Notes: generated by a model not told the origin, from the sequence alone. A DNA stretch of 35,637 nt from an uncultured Clostridia bacterium (GCA_947652665.1 CANTDZ010000014.1:1-35637), one strand, 5' to 3'; counted from the stretch's first letter, positions 6,954 through 15,831 are shown. Made by a program: numbers and translations.

Positions 6954-7343
6954 TTACACCTCATCCAAATACACGCTCACCTTGACAATCCGCTCATTCT
7001 GCGCAGAAAGGTAGGCGGGGGAGTGCCGCACAAAATCAAAGAAGCCGCCTTCGATTTGCTGCTGGCTGAGGGTACAGGTAAAGTGCTGATTGGCCTCGTT
7101 GGGCTCGTAAATCACATCCAGGTGCAGCTCGAAAAGGCCGCCGTCCGGGTTGGGGTACTGGCGGATGAGCGTGAAGAAAAAGAGCTCGATGCCGGTAAAG
7201 TTGTCGGTGACGGTCTCGAAAATGAGGTTGTCGTTTTCCAGCGGGATGCGGCACATTTCCTCAAAGGTGTCCACCAGCTCCGACAGGGGCATGGGGGTGT
7301 CGGTGGCTTTGTCTAAAAAAGCGAAGGGGAATTGGTTTTCCAT
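6954..7343 (-). CDS. Hypothetical protein, 129 aa
   Basis: I do not recognise this protein. It is acidic and rich in aromatics, with no signal peptide and no membrane segment. The middle (IELFFFTLIRQYPNPDGGLFELHLDV) looks like alternating beta strands, and the end (RIVKVSVYLDEV) is another strand, so a small alpha/beta fold is likely. The ATG at 7343 has AGAGGAGA upstream. It lies 21 bases after the end of prfC on the same strand, so it is probably transcribed with it. No terminator is visible between this gene and the brnT promoter. Confidence 0.7.
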   Translation of the reverse strand: MENQFPFAFLDKATDTPMPLSELVDTFEEMCRIPLENDNLIFETVTDNFTGIELFFFTLIRQYPNPDGGLFELHLDVIYEPNEANQHFTCTLSQQQIEGGFFDFVRHSPAYLSAQNERIVKVSVYLDEV

Positions 7344-7364
7344 GGTCGTCTCCTCTTTCCAAAA

Positions 7365-8951
7365 TTATTGCTGGCTGAACTCGGACAAAAGCAAGCCTTC
7401 GTTGTGCTCCAGGGCCCAGTTGATGCTCCACTGGTTGGAGAACAGCAGCAGATAGCGGCCTTTCATGTCCTGGACTTTTTTCGTATCGGAGGTCAGGTTC
7501 AGCGTTTTCAGGTCGATCTCCTCATTGTCGATCCAGCGTATAAACGAGTACGGAAGCGTAGACATGGCGATATCTACATTATATTCGTTCTCCATGCGGT
7601 ACTGGAACACGTCAAACTGCAGGGTGCCCACCACGCCCACGATGATTTCCTCCATGCCGGAGTTTACCTCCTGGAAGATCTGGATGGCGCCTTCCTGGGC
7701 GATCTGCGTGGCGCCCTTTACAAACTGCTTGCGCTTCATGGTGTCCTTTTGGCGCACCAGGCTGAACAGCTCCGGCGCAAAGGTGGGGATGCCTTGGAAC
7801 ATGACCTTCTTGCCGGGGGCGCAGAGGGTGTCGCCGATGGAGAAGATGCCCGGGTCAAACACGCCGATGATGTCCCCGGCGTAGGCCTCTTCAATAATCT
7901 CCCGCTCCGCCGCCATGAGCTGCTGGGGCCGGGAGAGCTTCAGCTTTTTGCCCCCCTGGACGTGGTAGACCTCCCTGTCCGCCTCGAACTTGCCGGACAC
8001 CACCCGCATGAAGGCGATGCGGTCCCGGTGGGCCTTGTTCATGTTGGCCTGGATTTTGAACACGAAGGCGGAGAAGCCGTCGTCGAAGGAGTCGATGAGC
8101 TCCTCTCCCGCCGTCCGGGGCAGGGGAGAAGTGGTCATGCGCAGGAAGTCCTCCAGGAAGGGCTCCACGCCGAAGTTGGTCAGCGCCGAGCCGAAGAACA
8201 CCGGGGAGAGCTGCCCGTGGCGCACCCGGTCCATGTCGAACTCGCAGGAGGCCCCGTCCAGCAGCTCGATCTCGTCGTTGAGCTGGTCGCGGTAGCCCTG
8301 GCCGATGAGAGAGGCCAGCGCCGGGTCGTCCAGGGCGATCTCGGTGGCGGTGGCGGCCTTGGAGCCGCCGTTGGAGGTGAAGTGGATGATGCGCTTCCGC
8401 TCCCGGTCGTAGACCCCCTGGAACGCCTTGCCGCAGCCGATGGGCCAGTTGACGGCGTAGGTGTCGATGCCCAGCTCGTGCTCCAGCTCCTGGCACAGCT
8501 CGAAGGGGTCCCGGGCCTCCCGGTCCATCTTGTTGATGAAGGTGAAGATGGGGATGTCCCGCAGGCGGCACACCTTAAACAGCTTCCGGGTCTGGGCCTC
8601 CACGCCTTTGGCGGCGTCAATGACCATGACGGCGCTGTCCGCCGCCATGAGGGTGCGGTAGGTGTCCTCGGAGAAGTCCTGGTGGCCGGGGGTGTCCAGG
8701 ATGTTGATGCAGTAGCCGCCGTACTGGAACTGCATCACCGACGAGGTGACCGAGATGCCGCGCTGCTTTTCGATCTCCATCCAGTCGGACACAGCGTGGC
8801 GGGAGTTGCGCTTGCCCTTGACCATGCCGGCCAGGGTGATGGCCCCGCCGTACAGCAGGAACTTTTCGGTGAGGGTGGTCTTGCCGGCGTCGGGGTGGGA
8901 GATGATGGCGAACGTCCGGCGTCGGGTGATCTCATTTTTATAATCAGGCAT
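7365..8951 (-). CDS. prfC: Peptide chain release factor 3 (RF3)
   Basis: RF3 is a translational GTPase that removes RF1 and RF2 from the ribosome after peptide release. The 528 aa product is of normal length. The GTPase motifs are clear: HPDAGKTT at about residues 19-26 (G1), KQRGISVTSS with the switch threonine region, DTPGHQDF (G3) and NKMD (G4). The start ATG at 8951 has AAGGAGG six bases upstream. Longer in-frame extensions to 9143 lack a ribosome site. The divergent neighbour at 9088 leaves room for two back-to-back promoters. Confidence 0.95.
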   Translation of the reverse strand: MPDYKNEITRRRTFAIISHPDAGKTTLTEKFLLYGGAITLAGMVKGKRNSRHAVSDWMEIEKQRGISVTSSVMQFQYGGYCINILDTPGHQDFSEDTYRTLMAADSAVMVIDAAKGVEAQTRKLFKVCRLRDIPIFTFINKMDREARDPFELCQELEHELGIDTYAVNWPIGCGKAFQGVYDRERKRIIHFTSNGGSKAATATEIALDDPALASLIGQGYRDQLNDEIELLDGASCEFDMDRVRHGQLSPVFFGSALTNFGVEPFLEDFLRMTTSPLPRTAGEELIDSFDDGFSAFVFKIQANMNKAHRDRIAFMRVVSGKFEADREVYHVQGGKKLKLSRPQQLMAAEREIIEEAYAGDIIGVFDPGIFSIGDTLCAPGKKVMFQGIPTFAPELFSLVRQKDTMKRKQFVKGATQIAQEGAIQIFQEVNSGMEEIIVGVVGTLQFDVFQYRMENEYNVDIAMSTLPYSFIRWIDNEEIDLKTLNLTSDTKKVQDMKGRYLLLFSNQWSINWALEHNEGLLLSEFSQQ

Positions 8952-8987
8952 AAAGGGCCTCCTTACTTTGTTGTGCAGGGCTTTTAG

Positions 8988-9016
8988 AGTATAGCACATC
9001 CCCGAAAAACTTGCAA
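8988..9016 (-). promoter_or_regulatory. Promoter of prfC
   Basis: On the minus strand TTGCAA (9016-9011) and TATACT (8993-8988) are separated by 17 bases. The predicted start of transcription is about 30 bases before the prfC start codon. Confidence 0.65.
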
Positions 9017-9087
9017 GGAACCCCGGCCCACTCTGACAAATTTTGAGCCTGTCCCGTGCTATCATGGCCGGGATAGGAGGTTTTTTC

Positions 9088-10494
9088 ATGAAAAAAGTTC
9101 TGTTTTTTGCATGGGTGCTCCTTCTAGGGAGCCTTTTGGGCATGAGGGCTTACGGCCAGGAGGTCAAAACCGAGAGGGTACTCCAGCAGACGCAGCGGGA
9201 GGACGGGCGGGAGTTCACCCTGCAGTACAAGGTCTGGACGGAAGACCCCTTGGGGCTGCGGGAGCCCTGGGCTGTTTTGACAGCCGACGAGGAGGACGGC
9301 CCACTGGCCCCGGCCGTCAGGCGCTTGGCCGATGCGGCGGAGAAGGACGGGAAGCCGGTGTGCCTGGTCATCCTGGCCACGGGGGAATTCCCGGGCGGCT
9401 CCACCGGCCTGCAGATGCAAAGGAACGTCCAGCGGGTGCGGGAGCTGGGCGGGCGCTCCTTTGTCTGCGGGAAGGCCGGGTGGGAGGTTTTGGCAAGCGT
9501 TCCGGCCCAGGGGCACTTTTTTGCGCCGGACGAGTCGGAAGCCTGTCTGGAAGCGGCCCGGCGGTATGCGGCCGGGGCTTACGGCGCGGAGATCGTGGAG
9601 CGGCTCGACCCCCGGTTTACGATCACGCTGCAGGAGCGCAGGCGCCTGGAGGAAGCCGGGGCGCGGGTCGTGCTGACGGGCAGGGGCTGGACGGTCACCT
9701 GGCCGGCCGAGCTGCCCTGCAGCCAGGAGGAGCCCTGGGAGGGGCTCTTGACCGTTGAAGCGAAAATGGCGTTTCCGGGGGGCAACGGGGTGGCGGTCAG
9801 CGGCGAGGGCTCGGGGGTGTTTGCAGAGGGGCGGCAGCTGGCGGAATTCCCGGAGGCAAAGGCGAACGTAGGGGTCACGCTGGGCCTGCGGGATGTTGCC
9901 GCTAAGATTTTTTTGGGCGAGACGGTGCCCACGGTTTTGGAGGGGGAACCGGTGGAAAGCCGGATGCTCGGCAGTAAGCCGGAGTGGTTCGGGAAAGGGG
10001 CCACGGGCACGTTCTCCTTTCAATGGGAGGACGTGGGGACGGTGGAGCAGTTGGGCCGGGCAAAGCCCCAGGAGAGCACGGAGTACCGCCTGCGGGTGGT
10101 GTTCACGCCTAAGGGCTCGGGAGCCGGGGCGGCTGGCGCGCCGGTGGGGCAGGCTGCGGCGGAAGGGACATACAGCGTCCGGGTGCTGCCAGGGGTGCTG
10201 CGGGTGCAGGTCGTGGGGGAGGGATTGGATAGGAACAGCAGCCTGGCGGTACGGATAGAGGGCCGGGACGTAAGCCGAACCCTGGTGGCCAGGCCGGAAG
10301 CCGACCCCCAGGGCGGGGGGATCGTGCTGGCGGCAGTGGTGGAGGATCTGCCATACGGGAAGTACACGGTCACGCCCGGGACGGCCATGGACGGCAAGCG
10401 GCTGGCGGCCCAGGAATGCCTGCTGGGGGTCTGCCGGGAGGACGACACGGTGGACATTAGCAGGAGATTTTGTACGGCGAAATTCGAGCTATAG
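9088..10494 (+). CDS. Secreted protein of unknown function, 468 aa
   Basis: The start ATG at 9088 has TAGGAGG upstream and opens a clear signal peptide (MKKVLFFAWVLLLGSLLGM, cleavage likely after RAYG). There is no lipobox, cell-wall sorting motif or C-terminal membrane helix, so the mature protein is probably released or loosely held. Residues about 45-180 have an alternating strand and helix pattern (PVCLVILATGEFPGG, then ARRYAAGAYGAEIVERLDP), faintly like a von Willebrand A fold but without a metal-site DxSxS. The rest is beta-rich, and the last 100 residues (LRVQVVGEGLD through VEDLPYGKYTVTPG) resemble a Cna-B-type immunoglobulin-like domain. This domain reading is tentative. It is a single-gene unit ended by a hairpin. 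Confidence 0.72.
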   Translation: MKKVLFFAWVLLLGSLLGMRAYGQEVKTERVLQQTQREDGREFTLQYKVWTEDPLGLREPWAVLTADEEDGPLAPAVRRLADAAEKDGKPVCLVILATGEFPGGSTGLQMQRNVQRVRELGGRSFVCGKAGWEVLASVPAQGHFFAPDESEACLEAARRYAAGAYGAEIVERLDPRFTITLQERRRLEEAGARVVLTGRGWTVTWPAELPCSQEEPWEGLLTVEAKMAFPGGNGVAVSGEGSGVFAEGRQLAEFPEAKANVGVTLGLRDVAAKIFLGETVPTVLEGEPVESRMLGSKPEWFGKGATGTFSFQWEDVGTVEQLGRAKPQESTEYRLRVVFTPKGSGAGAAGAPVGQAAAEGTYSVRVLPGVLRVQVVGEGLDRNSSLAVRIEGRDVSRTLVARPEADPQGGGIVLAAVVEDLPYGKYTVTPGTAMDGKRLAAQECLLGVCREDDTVDISRRFCTAKFEL

Positions 10495-10504
10495 ACAAAT
10501 AAAG

Positions 10505-10535
10505 GCCCTGGCGGAGTGACCGTCAGGGCTGTTTT
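10505..10535. terminator. Terminator between convergent genes
   Basis: The 10-base arms 10505-10514 and 10520-10529 pair around AGTGA with one G-T pair, followed by TGTTTTTA on the plus strand. It separates the secreted protein gene from the convergent membrane protein gene. Confidence 0.85.
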
Positions 10536-11020
10536 TATACGGTGGGGGCGCGCATGAGGTGGGCAATGAAAGCAATCACAAACCCAAGCGCCGCGCCGCA
10601 GATGACCTCGCGCACCCGGTGGCCCAAGGATTCGTTGAGGCGGGGGATCAGGTCGTGGAGGGCTTGGCGGCTGGTCTCGTCGTCGCTCTGCTCCAGGTAC
10701 TCGACAATGTGGTTGATGGCTCGGGCGTGGAGCCCTGCCGCCCAGCGCACGCCAGTGGCGTCGTACATGACAATGAGGGCCATCACGAAGGCCAGCGCAA
10801 AGACCGGGTGGTTGAAGCCGTAAAGGTAGTAGGAGGTCAGCAGCACCGAGCAGGTCACCGCCGAGTGGGAGCTGGGCATCCCCCCGGCCCCGGCCAAACG
10901 GTGGCGGTCAAAGGATTTGTGCTTGATGCAGTCGAGGAGGGTCTTAAGAAGCTGGGCCGCCAGCCAGGATATGATGCTTATATTGATAAGGGGATTGGAG
11001 ACAAGGAAAGATAGATTCAT
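10535..11020 (-). CDS. Divergent PAP2-family membrane protein (YuiD-like)
   Basis: This 161 aa protein has about four hydrophobic helices and the hallmark GMPSSHSA (about residues 46-54), followed by MYDATGVRWAAG and ending in RVREVICGAALG. These define the divergent PAP2 family, related to acid phosphatases and haloperoxidases. The physiological substrate is not known; lipid pyrophosphates are a reasonable guess for membrane members. The start at 11020 has AGGCGG upstream. It is divergent from queH with a 155-base control region between them. Confidence 0.88.
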   Translation of the reverse strand: MNLSFLVSNPLINISIISWLAAQLLKTLLDCIKHKSFDRHRLAGAGGMPSSHSAVTCSVLLTSYYLYGFNHPVFALAFVMALIVMYDATGVRWAAGLHARAINHIVEYLEQSDDETSRQALHDLIPRLNESLGHRVREVICGAALGFVIAFIAHLMRAPTV

Positions 11021-11061
11021 GAAAAGCCGCCTAACTGCGCCTGGTGCGCTTATATATCCCT

Positions 11062-11090
11062 ATCATACCGTGTTTTGGGCCCGGTGTCAA
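11062..11090 (-). promoter_or_regulatory. Promoter of the PAP2-related gene
   Basis: On the minus strand TTGACA (11090-11085) and TATGAT (11067-11062) are separated by 17 bases, about 40 bases before the start codon at 11020. Confidence 0.75.
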
Positions 11091-11110
11091 ATAGAATTTA
11101 GCCGGGCCGC

Positions 11111-11139
11111 TTGCAATAAGGGCGGGGCTGTGCTAAAAT
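11111..11139 (+). promoter_or_regulatory. Promoter of the queH cluster
   Basis: TTGCAA at 11111-11116 and TAAAAT at 11134-11139 are separated by 17 bases, with an extended -10 TG two bases before the -10 box. It lies about 37 bases before the queH start. Confidence 0.7.
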
Positions 11140-11175
11140 TTCTTGTTGGGACGGTTTGTAGTAAGGAGGCTTTTT

Positions 11176-11799
11176 ATGCCACAGCCTGTGAAAAATTATG
11201 CAAAGGAATTAGAGCGGCTCATCGGAAGCCTGCAGGAACGGGGGGAAAGGCCCAGGCTTTTGCTGCACGTCTGCTGCGCGCCTTGTGCCAGCGGCGTGCT
11301 GGAATATGTGGCGCGCTTTTTTGATGTGTCACTGGTGTTTTATAACCCTAATATTGCGCCCAGGGAGGAATATGGCAAGCGGTTGGCGGAGCTGCAAAGG
11401 CTTCTGCGCGAGATGCCCCTGGAGAGCCCGGTGGAGCTTCTGCCCTGCGGGTATGATAACGAGGCCTTTGAAGCCGCCGCCCAGGGCCTGACGGACGCCC
11501 CCGAGGGCGGGGCCCGGTGCGAAAGGTGCTTCCGGCTGCGGCTGGAGTATACGGCGAAGCTGGCGAAGGAATTGGGGTTTGATTACTTTACCACGACGCT
11601 TTCCATCAGCCCCTTGAAAAACGCCGGGCTGCTCAATGCCATCGGCGAGGAGCTGGCGGGGAAGTACGGCGTGAAGCACCTGCCGTCGGATTTTAAGAAG
11701 AAGGACGGGTACAAGCTTTCCATACAGCGGTCCAGGGAGTATGGGCTGTACCGGCAGAATTATTGCGGGTGCGTATATTCTAGGAAGGGTGATGCTTGA
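11176..11799 (+). CDS. queH: Epoxyqueuosine reductase QueH
   Basis: QueH carries out the last step of queuosine synthesis on tRNA, reducing epoxyqueuosine to queuosine with an iron-sulfur cluster. The 207 aa protein has the family cysteines: HVCCAPCASG at about residues 31-40, RCERCFRLRLEY in the middle, and NYCGCVYS near the end. YFTTTLSISPLKNA is also characteristic. The ATG at 11176 has AAGGAGG eight bases upstream. No other queuosine gene is in the window. The downstream amidohydrolase start overlaps the queH end, so the two are probably co-translated. Confidence 0.92.
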   Translation: MPQPVKNYAKELERLIGSLQERGERPRLLLHVCCAPCASGVLEYVARFFDVSLVFYNPNIAPREEYGKRLAELQRLLREMPLESPVELLPCGYDNEAFEAAAQGLTDAPEGGARCERCFRLRLEYTAKLAKELGFDYFTTTLSISPLKNAGLLNAIGEELAGKYGVKHLPSDFKKKDGYKLSIQRSREYGLYRQNYCGCVYSRKGDA

Positions 11800-12616
11800 T
11801 ATGGTCGAACACAATGGCGTGCAGTACCGGGCGGCCGACGCCCATGCGCATATCTATCCGAGGAAGATCGCGGAGAAGGCTACGGCTTCGGTGGGGGATT
11901 TTTACGACATCCCCATGCAGAACGTAGGCCTGCCCCATGTGCTGGCCCAGCGGGGCGGCGAGGCTGGTATCGATACGTTTTTGGTGTGCTCGGTGGCCAC
12001 GAAGGTGGAGCAGGTGCGGTCGATTAACCAGTTTATTGCGGAGAAGTGTAAAAAGTACCCCCAGTTTATCGGATTGGCGGCGTGGCACCAGGATGTGGAG
12101 GATATTGCCGGGGAAATGGACGAGATCCAGCGCCTGGGGCTTCGGGGCATCAAGGTGCACCCGGATTTCCAGCGGTTTCAGATTGACGACCCCCGGATGC
12201 TGCCGGTCTATGAGGAAGCGAACCGCCGGGGGCTGCCGGTGCTGTTCCACACGGGGGACAGCCGGATGGATTTCTCGTCCCCCCGCCGCTTGATGGCTGT
12301 GCTGGAAAAATTGCCGGACTTTACGTGCATCGCGGCCCATTTGGGCGGCTACAGCGAATGGGACACGGCCCGCAAGGAACTGCACGGGACTAACGTGTAT
12401 ATCGACACGTCCAGTTCCCTGTTTGCCGTGAGCCCGGAAAAGGCACGGGAGAGCATTGCGCATTTTGGCGTGGAGCACACGATGTTCGGCACCGACTTCC
12501 CCATGTGGCAGCCTAAGGAGGAGCTGGAGCGGTTCTTTGCCCTGGGGCTCAGCGAGGAGGAGAACCGGGCCATTTTATTTGATAATTTTGCCCGGCTTTT
12601 TAAGTTATGGAGCTGA
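11792..12616 (+). CDS. Metal-dependent amidohydrolase (amidohydrolase 2 type)
   Basis: This TIM-barrel hydrolase of about 274 aa probably cleaves a small-molecule substrate; which one cannot be told from sequence. Metal-site residues are visible in order: DAHAHIYP (HxH) near residue 16, IKVHPDFQRF with a lysine and histidine, VLFHTGDS, CIAAHLGGYSEWD and FGTDFPMW with the last aspartate. That order fits the amidohydrolase 2 family (the ACMSD and resorcylate decarboxylase-like group) better than TatD DNases. The ATG at 11792 follows AGGAAGG closely; an ATG at 11801 is an alternative. It overlaps both queH and the next gene. Confidence 0.82.
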   Translation: MLDMVEHNGVQYRAADAHAHIYPRKIAEKATASVGDFYDIPMQNVGLPHVLAQRGGEAGIDTFLVCSVATKVEQVRSINQFIAEKCKKYPQFIGLAAWHQDVEDIAGEMDEIQRLGLRGIKVHPDFQRFQIDDPRMLPVYEEANRRGLPVLFHTGDSRMDFSSPRRLMAVLEKLPDFTCIAAHLGGYSEWDTARKELHGTNVYIDTSSSLFAVSPEKARESIAHFGVEHTMFGTDFPMWQPKEELERFFALGLSEEENRAILFDNFARLFKLWS

Positions 12617-13353
12617 CCCAAAGCGCTTTCCTGCGCGCCTGCCGGGAGGAAATGGCCGGGGAGCGCCGCCGGGATGGCATCGGGACGCTGGGGGAGAAGA
12701 CCCAGCACGCGGTGCTTAAAAGGGTGTTTGGGCCGGAGGAAGCCTGCCGGGAAGTGCGGGTCGGGCCCTATGTGGCCGACGTGTTCGGGCCGGAGGGCAT
12801 TGTGGAGATCCAGACACGGGGGTTCGACCGGCTGCGGGAGAAGCTCGCTTACTTTTTGCAGGCGGCCCCGGTGACGGTGGTGTACCCGGTGGCCCAGGTG
12901 AAGTGGCTCGTTAAGGTGCAGGAGGACGGCACCCTGGCCCCCCGCCGCCGGAGCCCCAAGAAGCCGGGGCCCTGTGAGATTCTGCCGGAGCTTTACCGCA
13001 TAAAGCCGCTTTTGGGGCAGGAGGGGCTGCAGTTCTGCGTTCTGCTGCTAGAGGTGGAGGAGTACCGCCTGGAGCGCCCGGAGATGAAAGTCGGGCGCAA
13101 GCGTACCACCTGCTATGAGAGGATGCCCGTCTCGCTGTTGGGGACGGTTTGGCTGCGGAGGGCGGAGGATTTCGCCCGGCTGCTGCCGGAGGGCCTGCCG
13201 GAAGAGTTTACGGCCCAGGAGTTTGCCAAGGTGGCCAAGCTGTCCCTGGGGAAGGCCCGGGCAGGGCTCAACGTGATGAGGGCCGTAGGGGCGGTGGAGC
13301 TGGCTGGCAAAAAGGGGAGGGCCTACTTATATAAAGCTTTATACTCTGTGTAG
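12607..13353 (+). CDS. PD-(D/E)XK nuclease-like protein with C-terminal winged helix, 248 aa
   Basis: I do not know a named family for this protein, but the N-terminal 100 residues have the layout of a restriction-endonuclease fold: a helix with Glu30 (GEKTQHAVLKRVF), a strand with Glu49, Asp58 (YVADVF), then E67-x-Q69 in IVEIQT, and a following helix and strand (KLAYFLQ, VTVVYPV). Residues about 200-248 (FTAQEFAKVAKLSLGKARAG, then VELAGKKGRAYLY) look like a winged helix. Such a pairing suggests a DNA-binding protein with nuclease chemistry, or a degenerate one kept for binding. It overlaps the amidohydrolase by 10 bases. This is an inference from pattern only. Confidence 0.72.
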   Translation: MELTQSAFLRACREEMAGERRRDGIGTLGEKTQHAVLKRVFGPEEACREVRVGPYVADVFGPEGIVEIQTRGFDRLREKLAYFLQAAPVTVVYPVAQVKWLVKVQEDGTLAPRRRSPKKPGPCEILPELYRIKPLLGQEGLQFCVLLLEVEEYRLERPEMKVGRKRTTCYERMPVSLLGTVWLRRAEDFARLLPEGLPEEFTAQEFAKVAKLSLGKARAGLNVMRAVGAVELAGKKGRAYLYKALYSV

Positions 13354-13361
13354 TGTGTCGA

Positions 13362-13390
13362 TTGACGGCAGGGTGTAATTCTGGTATAAT
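13362..13390 (+). promoter_or_regulatory. Promoter of the purine operon
   Basis: TTGACG at 13362-13367 and a perfect TATAAT at 13385-13390 are separated by 17 bases, with an extended -10 TGG. Transcription should start near 13397, only about 24 bases before purM. That leaves no room for a purine riboswitch in this leader. Confidence 0.85.
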
Positions 13391-13420
13391 GCTTACAATT
13401 AAAACCAAGGAGGCAGAGGC

Positions 13421-14461
13421 ATGAAAAGCTACAGCGACAGCTACAAGGCCGCGGGTGTGGACGTGACCGCGGGGTACGAATCGGTGGAGTTGATGAAAAA
13501 GCACGTGGCCCGGACGATGATACCGGGCGTGGTCTCGGGAATCGGGGGCTTTGGAGGGCTGTTTGCGCCGCCTGTACAGGGCATGAAGGAGCCCGTTTTG
13601 GTCTCCGGTACGGACGGCGTGGGAACAAAGCTGAAAATCGCCATGCTGCTGGACAAGCATGACACCATTGGCATCGACGCGGTAGCCATGTGCGTAAACG
13701 ACGTGGTCTGCTGCGGGGCGAAGCCTTTGTTTTTCCTGGATTACATCGCCTGCGGGAGGAACTTCCCGGAGAAGATCGCGCAGATTGTGGCCGGGGTGGC
13801 CGAGGGCTGCGTGCAGGCCGGGTGCGCCCTCATCGGCGGCGAGACGGCCGAGCATCCCGGCATGATGGCCGAGGACGACTACGATTTGGCCGGGTTCACG
13901 GTGGGCCTGGTGGACAAGGAGAAGGTCATTGACGGAAGCCGTTTGGAAGCCGGGGATGTGCTCATTGGGGTGCATTCGTCAGGCGTGCATTCCAATGGGT
14001 TCTCGCTGGTGCGCAAGGTCTTCGGCATTGGGGACGACCCGGCTCCTGTGGAGAAGGTTTATGAAGAGCTGGGCGGCTCGCTGGGCGAGGCTTTGCTGAC
14101 GCCTACGCGCATTTACGTGAAGCCCCTGCTGGCCGCCATCGAAGCGGCGGACGTGAAGGCCGTGTCCCACATTACCGGGGGCGGGTTCTATGAGAACATC
14201 CCGCGTATGCTCAAGGACGGGCTGTGCGCGAAGATTGAGAAGGCTGCGGTGCCGGTTCTGCCTATCTTCGATTTGATTGCCAAGACCGGCGGCATCCCGG
14301 AGCGGGATATGTTCAACACCTTTAACATGGGCGTGGGGCTTTGCGTAGCCGTGTCGAAGGATTCCGCGCAGAAGGCCCTGGACGCTTTGCGGGGCGCCGG
14401 CGAAAAGGCCGATGTCATCGGCGAGGTCGCGGCAGGCGATGAGGGGGTCGTGCTATGGTAA
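13421..14461 (+). CDS. purM: Phosphoribosylformylglycinamidine cyclo-ligase (AIR synthetase)
   Basis: PurM closes the imidazole ring of AIR from FGAM with ATP, the fifth step of de novo purine synthesis. The 346 aa length is normal. Typical segments are [14 protein letters not shown] near residues 64-77, the [11 protein letters not shown] loop near 140-150, and the glycine-rich [14 protein letters not shown]. The ATG has AAGGAGG upstream. It is the first gene of the operon and its end overlaps the purN start. Confidence 0.95.
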   Translation: MKSYSDSYKAAGVDVTAGYESVELMKKHVARTMIPGVVSGIGGFGGLFAPPVQGMKEPVLVSGTDGVGTKLKIAMLLDKHDTIGIDAVAMCVNDVVCCGAKPLFFLDYIACGRNFPEKIAQIVAGVAEGCVQAGCALIGGETAEHPGMMAEDDYDLAGFTVGLVDKEKVIDGSRLEAGDVLIGVHSSGVHSNGFSLVRKVFGIGDDPAPVEKVYEELGGSLGEALLTPTRIYVKPLLAAIEAADVKAVSHITGGGFYENIPRMLKDGLCAKIEKAAVPVLPIFDLIAKTGGIPERDMFNTFNMGVGLCVAVSKDSAQKALDALRGAGEKADVIGEVAAGDEGVVLW

Positions 14462-15081
14462 AGATCGGCGTACTGGTCTCGGGCGGCGGGACGAATCTGC
14501 AAAAGCTCATCGACGCCCAGCAGGCCGGGGATATTAAAAATGGGGAAATCCGGGTGGTCATTGCCAGCCGCGCCGACGCTTACGCGCTGGAGAGGGCGAA
14601 GAAGGCCGGCATCGAGGCCATCGCCCTGTGCCGCAGGGATTACCCCGATGTGGACACATACAGCCAGGCGCTCATTGACGCGCTGAACGAGCGCGGCGTG
14701 GAGCTGGTGGTGCTGGCCGGGTTCTTGACGATTACGGGGGAGAACTTCGTGCAGGCGTTCCCCAACCGCATTATGAACGTGCATCCGGCCCTGCTGCCCG
14801 CTTTTGGGGGCAAGGGGTATTATGGGCTTCATGTGCACGAGGCCGTGCTGGCCCGGGGGGTGAAGCTCACCGGGGCTACGGTGCATTTTGCCAATGAAGT
14901 CTGCGATGGCGGGCCCATCATTTTGCAGAAGGCCGTGGAGGTCAAGGAAGGCGACACGCCGGAGGTGCTCCAGCGGAGGGTCATGGAAGAAGCCGAATGG
15001 GTCTTGCTGCCGAAGGCGGTGAGCTTGTTCTGTGAGGGCAGGCTGGCCGTTGAGGACGGGATCGTGCGGATAAAAGAATAA
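14455..15081 (+). CDS. purN: Phosphoribosylglycinamide formyltransferase
   Basis: PurN transfers a formyl group from 10-formyl-tetrahydrofolate to GAR, the third purine step. The 208 aa protein shows [13 protein letters not shown] near residues 8-20, the catalytic [10 protein letters not shown] motif (Asn and His) near 103-112, and [14 protein letters not shown] carrying the catalytic aspartate near 141. The start codon overlaps the end of purM, so translation is probably coupled. Confidence 0.95.
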   Translation: MVKIGVLVSGGGTNLQKLIDAQQAGDIKNGEIRVVIASRADAYALERAKKAGIEAIALCRRDYPDVDTYSQALIDALNERGVELVVLAGFLTITGENFVQAFPNRIMNVHPALLPAFGGKGYYGLHVHEAVLARGVKLTGATVHFANEVCDGGPIILQKAVEVKEGDTPEVLQRRVMEEAEWVLLPKAVSLFCEGRLAVEDGIVRIKE

Positions 15082-15101
15082 ATGGAAAGGGGCAATTTGG
15101 A

Positions 15102-15812
15102 ATGAAAATGATCAACCTTTACGACGACCTGCGGGGGAATACGTACCCCGGCCGGGGCATCGTCCTGGGCAAGAGCGCGGACGGCCGGAACGCGGTGGCT
15201 GCGTACTTTATTATGGGCCGCAGCGTCAACTCCCGCAACCGCGTCTTTGTGCAGGAGGGCGAGGATATGCGCACCCAGGCCTTCGACCCGGCCAAGCTTG
15301 TGGACCCTTCTTTGGTGATTTATTTCCCAGTGAGGATGTTCGACGGGGGCATGATCGTCACCAATGGCGACCAGACCGATACCATCCATGAGTTTATCGC
15401 CCAGGGAAAGACCTTTGAAGACGCCCTGCGCACCCGCACTTTTGAGCCCGACCCGCCCCTGTATACCCCTCGGGTTTCCGGCATTGTGGAGAAGAAGGAC
15501 GGGGATTTTACCTATAAGCTTTCTATTTTGAAGAGCACCGACGGCGACCCGGATTTCGCCCAGCGCCAGTTTTTTGAGTATGACCCGAAGCCCGGCCTGG
15601 GGCACTTTATCCACACCTATAAGTGCGACGGCGATCCGGTGCCCTCCTTTGAGGGGGAGCCGGTGCCGGTAGAGATCCCCAACGATATTGACGAGTTTAC
15701 CAAGAGCGTGTGGGAGAGCCTGAATGAGGACAACAAGGTCTCGCTGTTTGTGCGGTTTATCGACTTGGAAAACGGCGGGATGGAGACGCGCATTGTGAAT
15801 AAAAACCAGTAA
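15102..15812 (+). CDS. purO: PurO-type IMP cyclohydrolase
   Basis: This 236 aa protein belongs to the archaeal-type IMP cyclohydrolase family, which closes the second purine ring (FAICAR to IMP). Recognisable parts are the N-terminal GNTYPGRGIVLGKSADGR segment, AAYFIMGRSVNSRNRVF and the YTPRVSGIV segment. Most bacteria use the N-terminal half of PurH for this reaction; here the next enzyme lacks that half, which supports the assignment. It has an AAAGGGG ribosome site upstream and lies 20 bases after purN. Confidence 0.87.
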   Translation: MKMINLYDDLRGNTYPGRGIVLGKSADGRNAVAAYFIMGRSVNSRNRVFVQEGEDMRTQAFDPAKLVDPSLVIYFPVRMFDGGMIVTNGDQTDTIHEFIAQGKTFEDALRTRTFEPDPPLYTPRVSGIVEKKDGDFTYKLSILKSTDGDPDFAQRQFFEYDPKPGLGHFIHTYKCDGDPVPSFEGEPVPVEIPNDIDEFTKSVWESLNEDNKVSLFVRFIDLENGGMETRIVNKNQ

Positions 15813-15831
15813 CGGGAAAGGATGAAGCGAA

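Noticed and set aside
7332-8987. Open frame of 551 codons on the plus strand opposite prfC
   Set aside because: It is antisense to a clear RF3 gene in GC-rich sequence, has no ribosome site, and its translation is a low-complexity mix rich in Val, His, Gly and Leu with no motif.
13354-13420. Purine riboswitch before purM
   Set aside because: The predicted transcript start is only about 24 bases before purM, too short for the aptamer, and none of its conserved bases are visible.
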